Shown in pieces: positions 38,074-47,586 of a stretch of 64,000 nucleotides of DNA; positions within the stretch are counted from its first letter, which is position 1; each line of letters starts with the position of its first letter. Under the pieces are notes generated by a model. The model saw nothing but the letters and a program-made list of their open reading frames with translations. It ran no database searches and was not told the DNA's origin. The DNA comes from Acidobacteriota bacterium (GTDB taxonomy: Bacteria; Acidobacteriota; Polarisedimenticolia; J045). A program made the position numbers and the translations under genes. Location of the stretch: the NCBI GenBank assembly GCA_030949985.1, contig JAUZRX010000058.1, positions 1 to 64,000 of the forward strand, read 5' to 3'.

Positions 38074-41000
38074 TCAGGGACCTTCGTTGTCGCAGGGGTT
38101 GGATCCTTTCACCAGGTAGAACCAGGTGTCTGCCACGTCACCCTGGTTGCGGTCCTCGTAGTGCAGGGTCGTCGTCGTGCCCAGCAGGGTGAAGTTTCCG
38201 TCCGGAGTGCTGGAGCGGTAGACATTGTAGACCGTCGCGTCGGGAGCCGCGTCCCACGACAGCCGCACGTGGGCCTTGCCCACCAGGTCTACCCGCACCT
38301 GTTGCACCGCCGGCGGCGTGGGCCAGCTCGTGGTCTCCGAGACGGTCACGTGGACGTCGTTGGCGTCCTCGTTGCCGGAGTTGGCCGGGCCGCTGCCGCA
38401 GGTCTCGTCGGTCTCCGCGCGGACCACGTAGTAGAGGGTGCTGTCGGTGGGGGCTGCGGTGTCGTCGTAGGAAAGGGTCGTCACACCGCTGGCCACCAGG
38501 GTGGAAGCGGAGGGAACGAAAGCGGGGTCGGTGCTGCGGTAGACGTTGTAGCTGCCGCCGCCGCCGGTGCCCCAGGAAACCGCCTTGTCCCAGGAAACCG
38601 TCACGCCGCTGGCGCCGCAGGCGTCGTTGTCCTTGGCGCTGGTGGCTCCGCGGAAGGAGGGGATCGACGAGCAGTCCGAGCAGCTTCCGAAGTCCGGCAG
38701 GCTGCCGTCCTTGAGGATCACGTCGTCGATGGTCCAGCCACCTTCCTGGACCGATCCGTCGGCGCTCTGACGGAACTCCAGGTGGACTTGGGGCCTGCCG
38801 TCCACCAGGCTGGTCAGGTCGTTGCGCTGCAGGCTGTAGGTGGACTCCCGCAGGGTCGCACCGTCGTTGCGGTAGAGGGGATAGCCCGGTCCGGCGAAGA
38901 CCCACAGGGAGGCGTCGTCGGAGCCGTGTACCCGCAGGCGTCTGCGGTAGAGCAGTTCGGTGTGGGTCCAGTTCGTCGCGTCGAGCACCGGCGAGGAGGC
39001 CACCGTGGCCGCGCCGGGCTCGTAGCGACCGGCGTCACTGCCCAGGCCGCTGAGGTCGTCGCCCAGCACGCCCTGGTTGTTGTAGGCGTCGGCGGGATCA
39101 CCGCCCAGGCCCTGGGGGCTGTCGACCTCCCACTCGCCCTGGAGGGTCCAGCCGTTGGTGCCGTTCTCGAAGGTCTCGCGGTAGTACAGACCGGGGATGT
39201 TACCCAGGGCGAAGCGCAAGGGCTGGCCACTGTCGTCGATGGTGGTGGTATTGCCGTAGGCGTCGGTGCTCGAGACCCGGAAGTAGACCTCCTGGCAGTC
39301 GCTGAACTGGTTGAGGGTCACCGAGTGCCCGCCGGTCAGCGAGCTGGAAGAAGATGTCTGGCCCAGCGACGGGGTCGTGCCCCACTCCACCACCGTGTCC
39401 CCCGGCTCGTCGGTGTTCCAGCGAATCGTCGCCCGCTGGTCGGTGATGGTGTCGACCTGCAAGTCCTTGACCGGGGGACCACCACAGTCGGCATCGGCCA
39501 CGTCGAAGTTGATCGCCGGGCTGCCGCTGCCGTCGTCGGCATCCTCGTAAGTCACCGTGATCACGTCGCCGTCGGAGAGTTGCAGCAGGCCGTCGCCCGG
39601 TGTCGCCGCGCCGGAGACCGTGCTGATGCTCCCGGTGAACTTGGAAGTGTTGACGCCGGTCTCGGTGACGGTGACCAGCTCACCGGTGGTATCCGTCGAG
39701 GAGGTCACCTTCAGGACGGCGGTCTCCACCACCTCGGGATCCGCGTTGAGGTCCAGGTCGGTGACCCGGAAGGTCACCGAATCGGAGCAGGAGTAGACGG
39801 CGTTGTCGATGCGGGCCTGGCCGGCGTGGCAGGGCTGGAGCCCGTCGCCGAAGTCCCCCAGGGTTTCGAAGTGGTAGTAGGCGCCGGAATTGTCGTCGGC
39901 GGCCAGGTTGCCCGCCGGGTCGGTGGACTGCACTTCGTAGTAGTACACCGTGCACTCCGCCAGGCCGGTGAGGGTCACGTCGTGCTGGGTCACCCCGTTG
40001 GCTCCGGTGGCCGTCTGGCTCGGCGGCTTGACCTCACCCCAGATCAGCACCGTGTCGGAGATCTCGTCGGTGTTCCAGCTCACCGTGGCCTGGGAGCCGG
40101 TGATCCCCGACTCGCCCACGTTGCTGATGACGGGGAAGATGCAGTCGGAGGCGGCGGTGTCCTGGCGGGTGACGTTGGTGCCGCCGGCGCCGTCGTCCGC
40201 GTCGATGTACTCGGCGGTCAGCAGATCGCCGTCGGTGGTGCTGAGCAGGCCGTCACCGTTGACCGGACCGGAAGAGGTCGTGGTGATGGTGCCCTCGTAC
40301 TTGCCCGAGCCGGCGGCGGTCTCGTTGAGGATCACCGTCTCGGGAGTGGGCTCCGTGTCGGACCAGACCGTCACCGAGACCGTCGCCGCGCCCACGTTGG
40401 CGTCCGTTACGCGCAGGGTGATCAGGTTGCTGCAGCCGTAGGTGGCCTGGTCGAAGCGCACCTTGCCGGCGAAGGGCTGGGGCGCGGTCTCGATGCAGGC
40501 GGAGACGGGACCGGCGCACTGGGGATTGGTGCCGAAGGCCTGTACCCGGTAGTAGACCGTGAAGTCGTTGATCACTTCGTCATCGGTGTAAGTGGTCGCG
40601 GGGGCTTCGATCCGCGCCAGCGGAGTGTGGCCGCGGTTGCAGCCGATGTCGGTGCGGTGGATCACGTAGCTGCCCGCGTCGGGTACCGGGTCCCAGGTCA
40701 GCTCGACCGCGTTGGTCGTGGGGTTGGCCGTCACCACGGGGGGCGCCAGGGTGGGGCAGGCGGATTGGCTCTGGTTCTCGGGATCCGAGGCCAGGCCGCA
40801 GGCGATGTCGTGGCGGTCGAAGGCGGCGAAGATGGCCGCCGCGTTGGGAGTGCCGTTGGACAGGTCGCCGTCGTCGTCGTCGGCGACCCGCATCCGGTGG
40901 TACCACGTGCCGGTGCCGCAACTGTCGGCGTCGGGCAGCGAGCAGTTGTACACGTCGCCGGTGGAGCCGTCCCGGGAGGAGTACCACAGGTATTCGGCGA

Positions 41001-42789
41001 TCTGCCAGGCGCTGGCCTCGTCCCAGCCGGCGGCGGGCAGGTCGCGGGTGGCCAGGTCGTAGATCGCCTCCGAGATGACGTAGCTCTCGCAGTGGACTTC
41101 CTTGCCGCACGGGCCGCCGCCGCCGCCGCAGCGGTCACCGGTGAAGTTGGTGGGAGTCGCCGGGGTGTTCGCCTCGCGGGCCGCCCAGTCCATGTCGCGA
41201 ATGCCGGTGCAGGTCAGGCAGTTGTCACCGTAGCCGCTGCAGGTCCGGCCGTCGGCGTAGAAGCCGCGGCCGACGCAGGACTCGCGGCTCTCGAAGATCG
41301 CCACCACGTCGGCGTAGGCCTCCGACGGGTTGTCGTAACCGCCCCCGTCGTTCTGGTCGAAGCCGTGACCCCATTCGTGGGTCACCACGCCGTTGATCAG
41401 GCTGGTGTTGTTGCAGCCGCCACCTTCCCTGTACATGTTGATGGTGCCGTTCCAGAAGGCGTTGCAGGTACCGCTGACGTTGGATCGGCAGTTGACGCGG
41501 CCGTTGAGCCAGGAGTTGTCGGGCAGGTAGAAGCGCGCCTTCTGGCCGACCCGGTTCACCGAGTGATACATGGTGCGGGAGGCTTCGGTATTCCCCGCCG
41601 AGGCGCCGGGGGCCACCGTGCAGTTGGGACCCGCGCTCAGGCCGAGGTCCACGTCGTCGTCGCAGACGCCGGGCTCGTCGATCGCGCCGCAGGTATCGGT
41701 GATGTAGTAGTACTGCCCGCTGAGGTTGGTCCGCACCTCCGAGCCCAGGGTGGCGCAGGTGTAGACGCCGAAATCGCCGGTGTAGACATCCGCGCCGCCG
41801 TCTTCGGCCACGTCGACGAAGGGCATCGGGTAGCCGGCCACCTCGCAGCCGTCGTTGGCGCAGTCGCCGTCGGGAGAGATCGGGTAGATCGCGCCGCGCA
41901 CCGCTTCGTAGTGGGTCGAGTCGAAGAAGGCCAGCATCTCGCCGCTGTGGGCGTCGATCTTGGCCACCCAGCGGGCGGGCTCACCGGGCGCCTGGAGGAC
42001 GAAGCTCCAGTACAGGCGATGGGTGATGCCCGTACCGCGGTTTCCCGTCCACTCCTGTGCGCCGGCGAGATCGGGGCTGACGGGCATCAGGCCCAGGCGT
42101 GCGCCTCCCACCATGTGTGCCAGGCCCATCCGGTCGGGGCCCACGTAGGCCTCGAGCACCGCGCGGGCCTCGTCGGCGCTGAGGGTGGGGGTCAGGGAGA
42201 TCCGCACCGGGGCCAGGCGGCTGGCTCCGAAACTGACCAGGTTGCCCCGTACCACCTGGAAGTCGTAGTGGGCGCCATCCACCTGCAGATCGCCGACACG
42301 CTGGCGGAAGGTGACGCGGCTGGCGCCCTGGGGATCGAAGCGGCTGGCTGCCGGGTCGAGGACGAGCTGGTCGCCGAGGGGGCCGAGGAGGTCGGGGTAG
42401 CGTTCGATCAGGCGGCGGGCCAGGGCTTCGAGATCGCCGAGCCCGGCGGCCGGGGCACCGGTCAGGTCGTTGCCCGGTCCGGGGATCCAGGGCGTCCGGC
42501 CCTGGGCCAGGGCCGGCAGGCCGGAACGCGGGTCGAAGCGCAGGCTCCAGCCGGCGCCTTCGTGGGCGCGGAAGGCCTCCCAGGCGCGTCGGAGGGGATC
42601 GGCCTCGCCCAGGGTGCCGATCGGGTGGGTGCGGGTCGAGAGCACCGCTCCCGGATCCGGTTGGGCCAGGTCGTCGAAGACGCTGGCCTCCGGACGCACG
42701 GTCGCTGCCGCCGCGTAAGAGAGGCCCAGCAGCAAGGCCAGCAGGAGGGGAACACAGAACGAGGCACGGCGAACGGGGGGCTTGCTCAC
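38074..42789 (-). CDS. Large secreted zinc metalloprotease with fibronectin-like modules
   Basis: A 1571-residue secreted gluzincin. Signal peptide (about 8-30), an FTP-type propeptide region (about 100-300), and a catalytic domain with VVTHEWGHGFDQ (zinc ligands His471 and His475, base Glu472) and SEAYADVVA (third ligand Glu490). Cys-rich loops surround the site. The C-terminal 900 residues hold fibronectin type III-like domains (SWNTDE/WNTDEP and VYRS motifs), two tandem copies of an approximately 210-residue module (774-986 and 987-1197), a jellyroll-like segment (about 1197-1350) and two last FN3 domains. It resembles M4/M36 peptidases. Likely degrades extracellular protein. GTG start, AAGGAG 8 bases upstream. 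Confidence 0.85.
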   Translation of the reverse strand: MSKPPVRRASFCVPLLLALLLGLSYAAAATVRPEASVFDDLAQPDPGAVLSTRTHPIGTLGEADPLRRAWEAFRAHEGAGWSLRFDPRSGLPALAQGRTPWIPGPGNDLTGAPAAGLGDLEALARRLIERYPDLLGPLGDQLVLDPAASRFDPQGASRVTFRQRVGDLQVDGAHYDFQVVRGNLVSFGASRLAPVRISLTPTLSADEARAVLEAYVGPDRMGLAHMVGGARLGLMPVSPDLAGAQEWTGNRGTGITHRLYWSFVLQAPGEPARWVAKIDAHSGEMLAFFDSTHYEAVRGAIYPISPDGDCANDGCEVAGYPMPFVDVAEDGGADVYTGDFGVYTCATLGSEVRTNLSGQYYYITDTCGAIDEPGVCDDDVDLGLSAGPNCTVAPGASAGNTEASRTMYHSVNRVGQKARFYLPDNSWLNGRVNCRSNVSGTCNAFWNGTINMYREGGGCNNTSLINGVVTHEWGHGFDQNDGGGYDNPSEAYADVVAIFESRESCVGRGFYADGRTCSGYGDNCLTCTGIRDMDWAAREANTPATPTNFTGDRCGGGGGPCGKEVHCESYVISEAIYDLATRDLPAAGWDEASAWQIAEYLWYSSRDGSTGDVYNCSLPDADSCGTGTWYHRMRVADDDDGDLSNGTPNAAAIFAAFDRHDIACGLASDPENQSQSACPTLAPPVVTANPTTNAVELTWDPVPDAGSYVIHRTDIGCNRGHTPLARIEAPATTYTDDEVINDFTVYYRVQAFGTNPQCAGPVSACIETAPQPFAGKVRFDQATYGCSNLITLRVTDANVGAATVSVTVWSDTEPTPETVILNETAAGSGKYEGTITTTSSGPVNGDGLLSTTDGDLLTAEYIDADDGAGGTNVTRQDTAASDCIFPVISNVGESGITGSQATVSWNTDEISDTVLIWGEVKPPSQTATGANGVTQHDVTLTGLAECTVYYYEVQSTDPAGNLAADDNSGAYYHFETLGDFGDGLQPCHAGQARIDNAVYSCSDSVTFRVTDLDLNADPEVVETAVLKVTSSTDTTGELVTVTETGVNTSKFTGSISTVSGAATPGDGLLQLSDGDVITVTYEDADDGSGSPAINFDVADADCGGPPVKDLQVDTITDQRATIRWNTDEPGDTVVEWGTTPSLGQTSSSSSLTGGHSVTLNQFSDCQEVYFRVSSTDAYGNTTTIDDSGQPLRFALGNIPGLYYRETFENGTNGWTLQGEWEVDSPQGLGGDPADAYNNQGVLGDDLSGLGSDAGRYEPGAATVASSPVLDATNWTHTELLYRRRLRVHGSDDASLWVFAGPGYPLYRNDGATLRESTYSLQRNDLTSLVDGRPQVHLEFRQSADGSVQEGGWTIDDVILKDGSLPDFGSCSDCSSIPSFRGATSAKDNDACGASGVTVSWDKAVSWGTGGGGSYNVYRSTDPAFVPSASTLVASGVTTLSYDDTAAPTDSTLYYVVRAETDETCGSGPANSGNEDANDVHVTVSETTSWPTPPAVQQVRVDLVGKAHVRLSWDAAPDATVYNVYRSSTPDGNFTLLGTTTTLHYEDRNQGDVADTWFYLVKGSNPCDNEGP
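39199..40470 (-). repeat. Tandem duplication of a 210-residue module in the metalloprotease
   Basis: Residues 774-986 and 987-1197 share one layout: K/QxRFDxAxYxCS or RIDNAVYSCSD, ITLRVTD/VTFRVTD, DGLL then DGD, YxDADDG, a Cys-containing break, then a fibronectin-like half with WNTDE, DTV, WG and C-x-VYF/VYY and STDxxGN. The protein-level identity is clear; the DNA has diverged, so the duplication is old. Confidence 0.75.
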
Positions 42790-43202
42790 GACCGGATCTC
42801 CTTGGCGGCCGGCATCCCGGCCAAGGTGCGTGTGGCGTAGCGGAACTGCGGGCGAATTACGATGGCCGAAAAGGCGCGGACGAAAACGAACAAAAACGAG
42901 GCAGGCCGAACCCTCGCCTCCCGCCGCAGCATGCCTCGATGCCCCGGCGAAGGTCCTGGGCGACCCCCGCTTTCTAGTTTTCGCGATGCGCCTCCACGGA
43001 CCCTCTTCGCCCCGATTCTGCTCCCTGCTATACGGCTTTTCCGGGCTCCGTTCAAGGAAAAGCCCCCGGACCCGCTGGGGGCGCGGGGGGAGGGGGGGCG
43101 CGCCGGGAAGGGCGATCGAGACGCCGGCGCGGCCGGCCGGGAGGGTCGGGGAAGAGGGTAGAATGCTCCCCGGTCGGCCCTCGGCCGGTGGCGGGAGGAG
43201 GC
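42790..43202. other. 413-base intergenic region between divergent genes
   Basis: No gene is recognised. It must hold promoters for the metalloprotease (minus) and the propeller lipoprotein (plus). A 6-bp GC hairpin (43062-43082, GCCCCC with GGGGGC) follows an AAGGAAAA run. TAGAAT (43159-43164) is a plausible plus-strand -10 element about 38 bases before the lipoprotein start. A TAATTC (42854-42859, minus) is a weak -10 candidate for the protease. The open frames here are compositional. Confidence 0.4.
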
Positions 43203-44084
43203 ATGTCGGTGCGGCGGATCATCGCGGGTGCGCTTTTTCTGGGTCTGTCCTGGGGGGGGATCACCGCTTGCGCCGGCCGGCCGGCGGGTGAGGTCCGGCA
43301 GCTCTGGCGGCTCGACGATGCCGGCCTGTCGACTCCCGAATCGGTGCTCTGGGATCCCCGGGCCGACGTCTACCTGGTGAGCAACATCGTCGGCTCGCCC
43401 TCGGACGAGGACGGTGACGCCTTCATCGCCCGGGTCTCCCCCGACGGCAAGGTGGCCGCACTCAGGTGGATCGACTCCCGCGGCGCGGGCGTGCGACTCG
43501 ACGCCCCCAAGGGGATGGCCCTGGTGGGCGACAGCCTGTGGGTGGCGGACATCCATTCCGTGCGGCGTTTCGACCGGGTCAGCGGCGCTCCACAAGGCAG
43601 CGTTCCCATCGCGGACTCCGTCTTCCTCAACGATCTCTGCCCCGATGGGCGAGGCGGGGTCTATGTCAGCGACAGCGGTACCGGGCGCGTCTACCAGGTG
43701 GACGCCGACGGCGCCGTACGGCTGGTGGTGGAGGATCCGCGCCTGAACCAGCCCAATGGATTGCTCGACACGGCCGGGGGCCTGGTGGTGCTGAGCTTTG
43801 GTGGAGAGCAGGCTTTCCGCCTGACGGCCGGGGGTGAGCTGGTGCCGTGGGCCTCCCTGCCCGCGGCGGGTCTCGATGGCGTGGTGGCGGCGGGGGACGG
43901 GAGCCTGATCGTCTCGAGCTGGAAAGGGCGGGCGCTCTACCGGATCGACGCGAACGGCCGCAGCGAAGTCCTCGTCTCGGGCCTGGCCGCGCCAGCCGAC
44001 ATCGGCTGGGATGCCTCACGCAGCGCCGTGCTGGTGCCGCTGTTCACGGACGACGCGGTGATCGCCCTGCAGGTCACGGAGTAG
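43203..44084 (+). CDS. SMP-30/gluconolactonase-like beta-propeller lipoprotein
   Basis: A 293-residue protein with a lipoprotein signal: hydrophobic stretch then ITAC with Cys23 as lipidation site. The mature part is a six-bladed propeller of the SMP-30/NHL kind, with repeated motifs such as GMALVGDSLWVADIHSVRRF, GVYVSDSGTGRVYQVD, LNQPNGL and GSLIVSSWKGRALYRID. Conserved Asn/Asp at propeller-centre positions (LNDLCPDG, QPNGL) suggest a metal-dependent lactonase or a binding propeller. ATG 43203 is preceded by GGGAGGAGG. Substrate unknown. It lies convergent to the subtilisin-like protease. Confidence 0.75.
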   Translation: MSVRRIIAGALFLGLSWGGITACAGRPAGEVRQLWRLDDAGLSTPESVLWDPRADVYLVSNIVGSPSDEDGDAFIARVSPDGKVAALRWIDSRGAGVRLDAPKGMALVGDSLWVADIHSVRRFDRVSGAPQGSVPIADSVFLNDLCPDGRGGVYVSDSGTGRVYQVDADGAVRLVVEDPRLNQPNGLLDTAGGLVVLSFGGEQAFRLTAGGELVPWASLPAAGLDGVVAAGDGSLIVSSWKGRALYRIDANGRSEVLVSGLAAPADIGWDASRSAVLVPLFTDDAVIALQVTE

Positions 44085-44106
44085 CCCGCCGCCCAGGGGC
44101 CATTTC

Positions 44107-47100
44107 CTACGGCAGGGTGTCGGAGGTGCCGGCGGCGTTGGTCGCCAGCACCAGCCAGGCATGGAACGGTGGCTGCGGGTCGGCGGCGCCGGCGTCGATC
44201 CAGGACAACACGGGGGCCGGGTCGACCACCTCGTCCCGGGGCTGCCAGCCGCCGCTGGGAGTTTCGGACCGGTGGATCGTGTAACTCTCCGCCTCCCCGT
44301 GGCCGGGGTCGGCCGCCGGGCGTTGCCAGGTCAGTTCCACGTCGCCGGCCTGGCGTTGGAGGCGGAGGGTCCGGATCGGTGCCGGCGGAGGATTCCACGT
44401 CTCGCACAGGGGGTCCCACCAGCTCAACGCGTCGATGGCCGCCTCGATGATGTTACCCGTGGCCGGCCCGTCGGCGGCCGCGACGCGGAGCTGGGTTTCC
44501 GCGCTGGGCGCGATGAACTCCGCCACGCGGAAGCTCACCTCGGTCCAGCGGGGAGCCGAGTCGTTCGTGCCGAGCCGCTCGAGGAGGACCTCGGGTGCCG
44601 TGGAGGACTTGCGAATCGACAACTCGAAGTAATCTCCCGCGTCCTCGCCCGTGTCCCGGTTGGCGAACCATCGCTCGAGTGTCAGCCGCGCTTCGGGGTG
44701 GGCCGACAGGTCGACAGGCGCCGAGCGGGCGACGACCACGCCGTCGTCCACGTCATCGACCCCCGCCTGGCCGCCGGGGTTGGGTGCGGTGTACAGGCAG
44801 CGCAGCCCCGGGTCCGGGCTGGCGTCGTCTTCCGGTTGGTAGTCGGTGCCCACCGGATCGCCCACCACCCAGTCGCCGCTCACCGCGTCGCTCTCTTCCG
44901 GCACGTGCCGCCAGCCCGTGGTCCCCTCGAAGTCGTCGGTGGCGAAGACCTCCCGGCGGCCCGTCGGCAGGGTCAGGTCTTCCCGGCGCTGGTAACCCTC
45001 GGCGCGGTAGGTCAGGCGCAGTGTCACCGGTTCGGTGCAGGGATGGTCCAGGGCCAGGTGGATTCTCAGGTGAGGGGGGCTCGAGAGGGCCTGCCGGCCA
45101 CCGGCCAGGTCCGGAAAAACCGTCGTCGCCCGGGGTACGTCCACGGTGGCGGTCAGGCTGGTCAACTCGGCCGTCACGCCTGTGGCCGGGCTGTCGCCGC
45201 TGTTGAGCAGGGTCAACGGGAGGTCCGCCCATTCGCCGGGCTCCAGCACGCCGTCTCCGTTTCCGCCAACGGCGTCATCGATGATCAGCTCCATCCGCTC
45301 GAGGACCACACCGGAGGCGGGCAGTCGCCCGGTGACCACCATTGCGTAGCCCTGGCCGGCTTCGGCGATCACCCGCGGGACGACCCGCAGGATCCAGTTT
45401 CCCGCCCGGGGCGTTTCGATGCGCACCACTTCCACGTTGTTCCGCGCGTCGGCGACTCCGCCGGGAACCGAGAAACCACCGCTGAAGTTGTTGCCCCGGT
45501 AGAGGGTGCCGTCAGGCGCCTGCACCTCCAGGTCGAGGTCGTTGACCAGGTTGAGGGCCGCGGCGGGAGTGGAGGGGAAGTCGGTCCAGCTCAGCACGAC
45601 CTTCAGTGGTCGGCGGTCGTCGAGCACCTCGATCACCGCCTCGTCGGGGCTCTCCCCCGACGTGCTGAATCGGTCGATCGCATCGGTCACGTGCAGACGG
45701 AGGGGGTCGTCGGCCAGGTAGAGCACGTCGTCGAGCAGGATCCTGCCCCAGCCCTGGTCGTCGGAGGGAGGGGGGGGGCTGAGTTCTTCCATCGGCCTGG
45801 CCGAGGCGATCAGGGCCGCCTTGAGCAGAGCGGCGCTGGCCGACAGGGCGTCGGACAGGCTCTCCCGGCCCGTGGGGTAGAAGCCCTTTTCGAAGTACTC
45901 GCGTACCAGGGCGGCGAGGCCCGCCGCGGTCGGGGTGGCCATCGATGTGCCACTCATGGAGATCGTCGAGCAGTTGTCGGTCTCGACGCTGCCGTCCGCG
46001 TCGGCGGAGATCACTCCGGCCCCGGGAGCCGTCACGTCGGGTTTGATGCGTCCGTCCTCGGTCCGGCCCCGGGAAGAGAACGAAGCCATGGCGCCGGCCG
46101 ACGCGCCGTGAGCGGTGGCCCCCACCGCCACCACGTTCTTGGCCGTGGCGGGGCTCCCCACGGTGTTCGGTCCGGGGCCCGAGTTGCCCGCGGCGAAGAG
46201 CAGCAGGAAGTCGGGGTGTTCCCACATGAAGGCGTCGGCGTCGGCGGAACCTTCGGAATAGATGTTCGGCGGCGAGAAGTTCTCCCGGTCGCCCCAGGAG
46301 TTGGTGTGGATTCGCGCCCCCTGCCGGTAGGCCTGGAGGAAGAAGGGTTGCAGGTCGGCGGCCGGGCAGCCGATGGCGGGAAGGTCGGCGCAGTCGTCCA
46401 CCTGGTAGCCCCCGTCCTGGATCACCAGGCTGGCCCGGGGCGCCATGCCGTCCCCGGGGTCCCGCAGGCCCACCGTGGCCAGGTCGTCGGCGGCCACCGA
46501 TCCGGCCACGTGGGTGCCGTGGCCCTGGCTGTCCCAGTCGGCGGGGTTGGCCGGGTCGTCCTGGTTCCAGAGGAAATCCACGATGCGGACTTTGCGCTGG
46601 GCCGGGTCGGGGGCGCCGGGGTCCGTGCCCAGGGCCACCGGAGGCAGGCCCAGCAGGTCGTCTCGAAAAAAGCACATGTCGGCGTCGAGGCCCGTGTCGA
46701 AGACGGCCACCACCTGGCCCTGGCCCAGCAGGCCCGCGTCGTGGATCGGCGTCGCCTGTCCGCCGTCGAGACCGGACTGGCCGACCCACGCCGAGGCGTC
46801 GTTGAGCAGGCGGTAGCTCGGCCGGCGACCGATCCACAGCACCTCCTCCCATTTCGCCCACTCGGAGCGCAGTGCGGCGATACGTGCCGGTGTCGCGAGG
46901 AAGACCAGCCGGGCCCCGCGGGGGGCGCTGCCCGACCGGGGCGGCGCCAGCCCCGGCACGTCGATGCCCTGGCGTCGGAGGCGCCGGAGGAGAGGGGCGG
47001 GGTCGAGATCGGGGAACATTTCGATCACCACCGGAATCCGTCGCCGGGGATCGTCCGCCTGCACTGCGGCAAGCTCCGGGGCCAGGCGCAAGCCGGGGTG

Positions 47101-47445
47101 GAAGGGCGCCAGCCAGGCCACCTCCGGCAAGGCCCGCACGGCCTCCAGGCGTCCCGGTGCCAGGGTGGCGATCAGGGAGCGGGGGCCGAGCCAGGCGGCC
47201 ACCCGGGCTCCCGCGTTTTCGAGACGAGTCCGCGCCGCCGGGGAGGGCGGCGCCGCCAGCCGCAACAACACGCCCCCGCCGGCGGTCAACGCCGCCGGTT
47301 CCCGGCGCAGGCCCGCGTCCAGGCCTCCGCTGTCGTCGGGACCGGCCAGGTGGCCGCTGCGCAGGGTGATACCGTCGTCGGTGGCGAAACAGGGGGCAGG
47401 GGAGAGCACGCCGAGCAGAGCGACGGCCGTCAGCAGCGAACGCAT
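44107..47445 (-). CDS. Secreted subtilisin-like serine protease (S8)
   Basis: A 1112-residue exported protease. Signal peptide (1-21); an N-terminal region of about 210 residues acting as propeptide; catalytic S8 domain with VFDTGLDAD (Asp250), GHGTHVAGS (His309), FAAGNSGPG (oxyanion hole Asn) and SGTSMATPTAAG (Ser501). After it come a P-like/jellyroll domain (RNNVEVVRIETPRAGNW), a CARDB-like domain (GDGVLEPGEWADLPLTLLN), a lectin-like jellyroll and a final FN3-like domain (VELTWQRP, YTIHRSETP). Probably an extracellular, broad protease working with the nearby metalloprotease. Its start is preceded by GGAGG. Confidence 0.9.
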   Translation of the reverse strand: MRSLLTAVALLGVLSPAPCFATDDGITLRSGHLAGPDDSGGLDAGLRREPAALTAGGGVLLRLAAPPSPAARTRLENAGARVAAWLGPRSLIATLAPGRLEAVRALPEVAWLAPFHPGLRLAPELAAVQADDPRRRIPVVIEMFPDLDPAPLLRRLRRQGIDVPGLAPPRSGSAPRGARLVFLATPARIAALRSEWAKWEEVLWIGRRPSYRLLNDASAWVGQSGLDGGQATPIHDAGLLGQGQVVAVFDTGLDADMCFFRDDLLGLPPVALGTDPGAPDPAQRKVRIVDFLWNQDDPANPADWDSQGHGTHVAGSVAADDLATVGLRDPGDGMAPRASLVIQDGGYQVDDCADLPAIGCPAADLQPFFLQAYRQGARIHTNSWGDRENFSPPNIYSEGSADADAFMWEHPDFLLLFAAGNSGPGPNTVGSPATAKNVVAVGATAHGASAGAMASFSSRGRTEDGRIKPDVTAPGAGVISADADGSVETDNCSTISMSGTSMATPTAAGLAALVREYFEKGFYPTGRESLSDALSASAALLKAALIASARPMEELSPPPPSDDQGWGRILLDDVLYLADDPLRLHVTDAIDRFSTSGESPDEAVIEVLDDRRPLKVVLSWTDFPSTPAAALNLVNDLDLEVQAPDGTLYRGNNFSGGFSVPGGVADARNNVEVVRIETPRAGNWILRVVPRVIAEAGQGYAMVVTGRLPASGVVLERMELIIDDAVGGNGDGVLEPGEWADLPLTLLNSGDSPATGVTAELTSLTATVDVPRATTVFPDLAGGRQALSSPPHLRIHLALDHPCTEPVTLRLTYRAEGYQRREDLTLPTGRREVFATDDFEGTTGWRHVPEESDAVSGDWVVGDPVGTDYQPEDDASPDPGLRCLYTAPNPGGQAGVDDVDDGVVVARSAPVDLSAHPEARLTLERWFANRDTGEDAGDYFELSIRKSSTAPEVLLERLGTNDSAPRWTEVSFRVAEFIAPSAETQLRVAAADGPATGNIIEAAIDALSWWDPLCETWNPPPAPIRTLRLQRQAGDVELTWQRPAADPGHGEAESYTIHRSETPSGGWQPRDEVVDPAPVLSWIDAGAADPQPPFHAWLVLATNAAGTSDTLP

Positions 47446-47586
47446 GGGTAGCCTCCGCGACCGCTTCCGGCCGCCATGGGGGTCGGCTCCAAGATACCGT
47501 GATTCACCGGCGGCGCCCGCGGGCTGCTAGCATGGTCGGCCGTCGCGGCGGCGGGAAGGGGGTCGTCGCGGGAAAGGTGACGATTC
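47446..47586. promoter_or_regulatory. Divergent promoter region of the S8 protease and propeller-amidohydrolase
   Basis: A 141-base region. Minus strand: TATCTT (47491-47496) is a -10 candidate about 46 bases before the protease start. Plus strand: TAGCAT (47528-47533) is a -10 candidate, with GGAAAGG as ribosome binding site before ATG 47587. No convincing -35 hexamers. Confidence 0.3.

Noticed and set aside
38161-42840. Very long open frame on the plus strand opposite the metalloprotease gene
   Set aside because: High GC makes the antisense frame open; its translation is Gly/Val/His-rich and has no family motif, while the minus strand encodes a clear protease.
44161-47451. Long plus-strand frame opposite the subtilisin-like protease
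   Set aside because: Same cause: a compositional shadow. The minus strand has the full catalytic triad and signal peptide.
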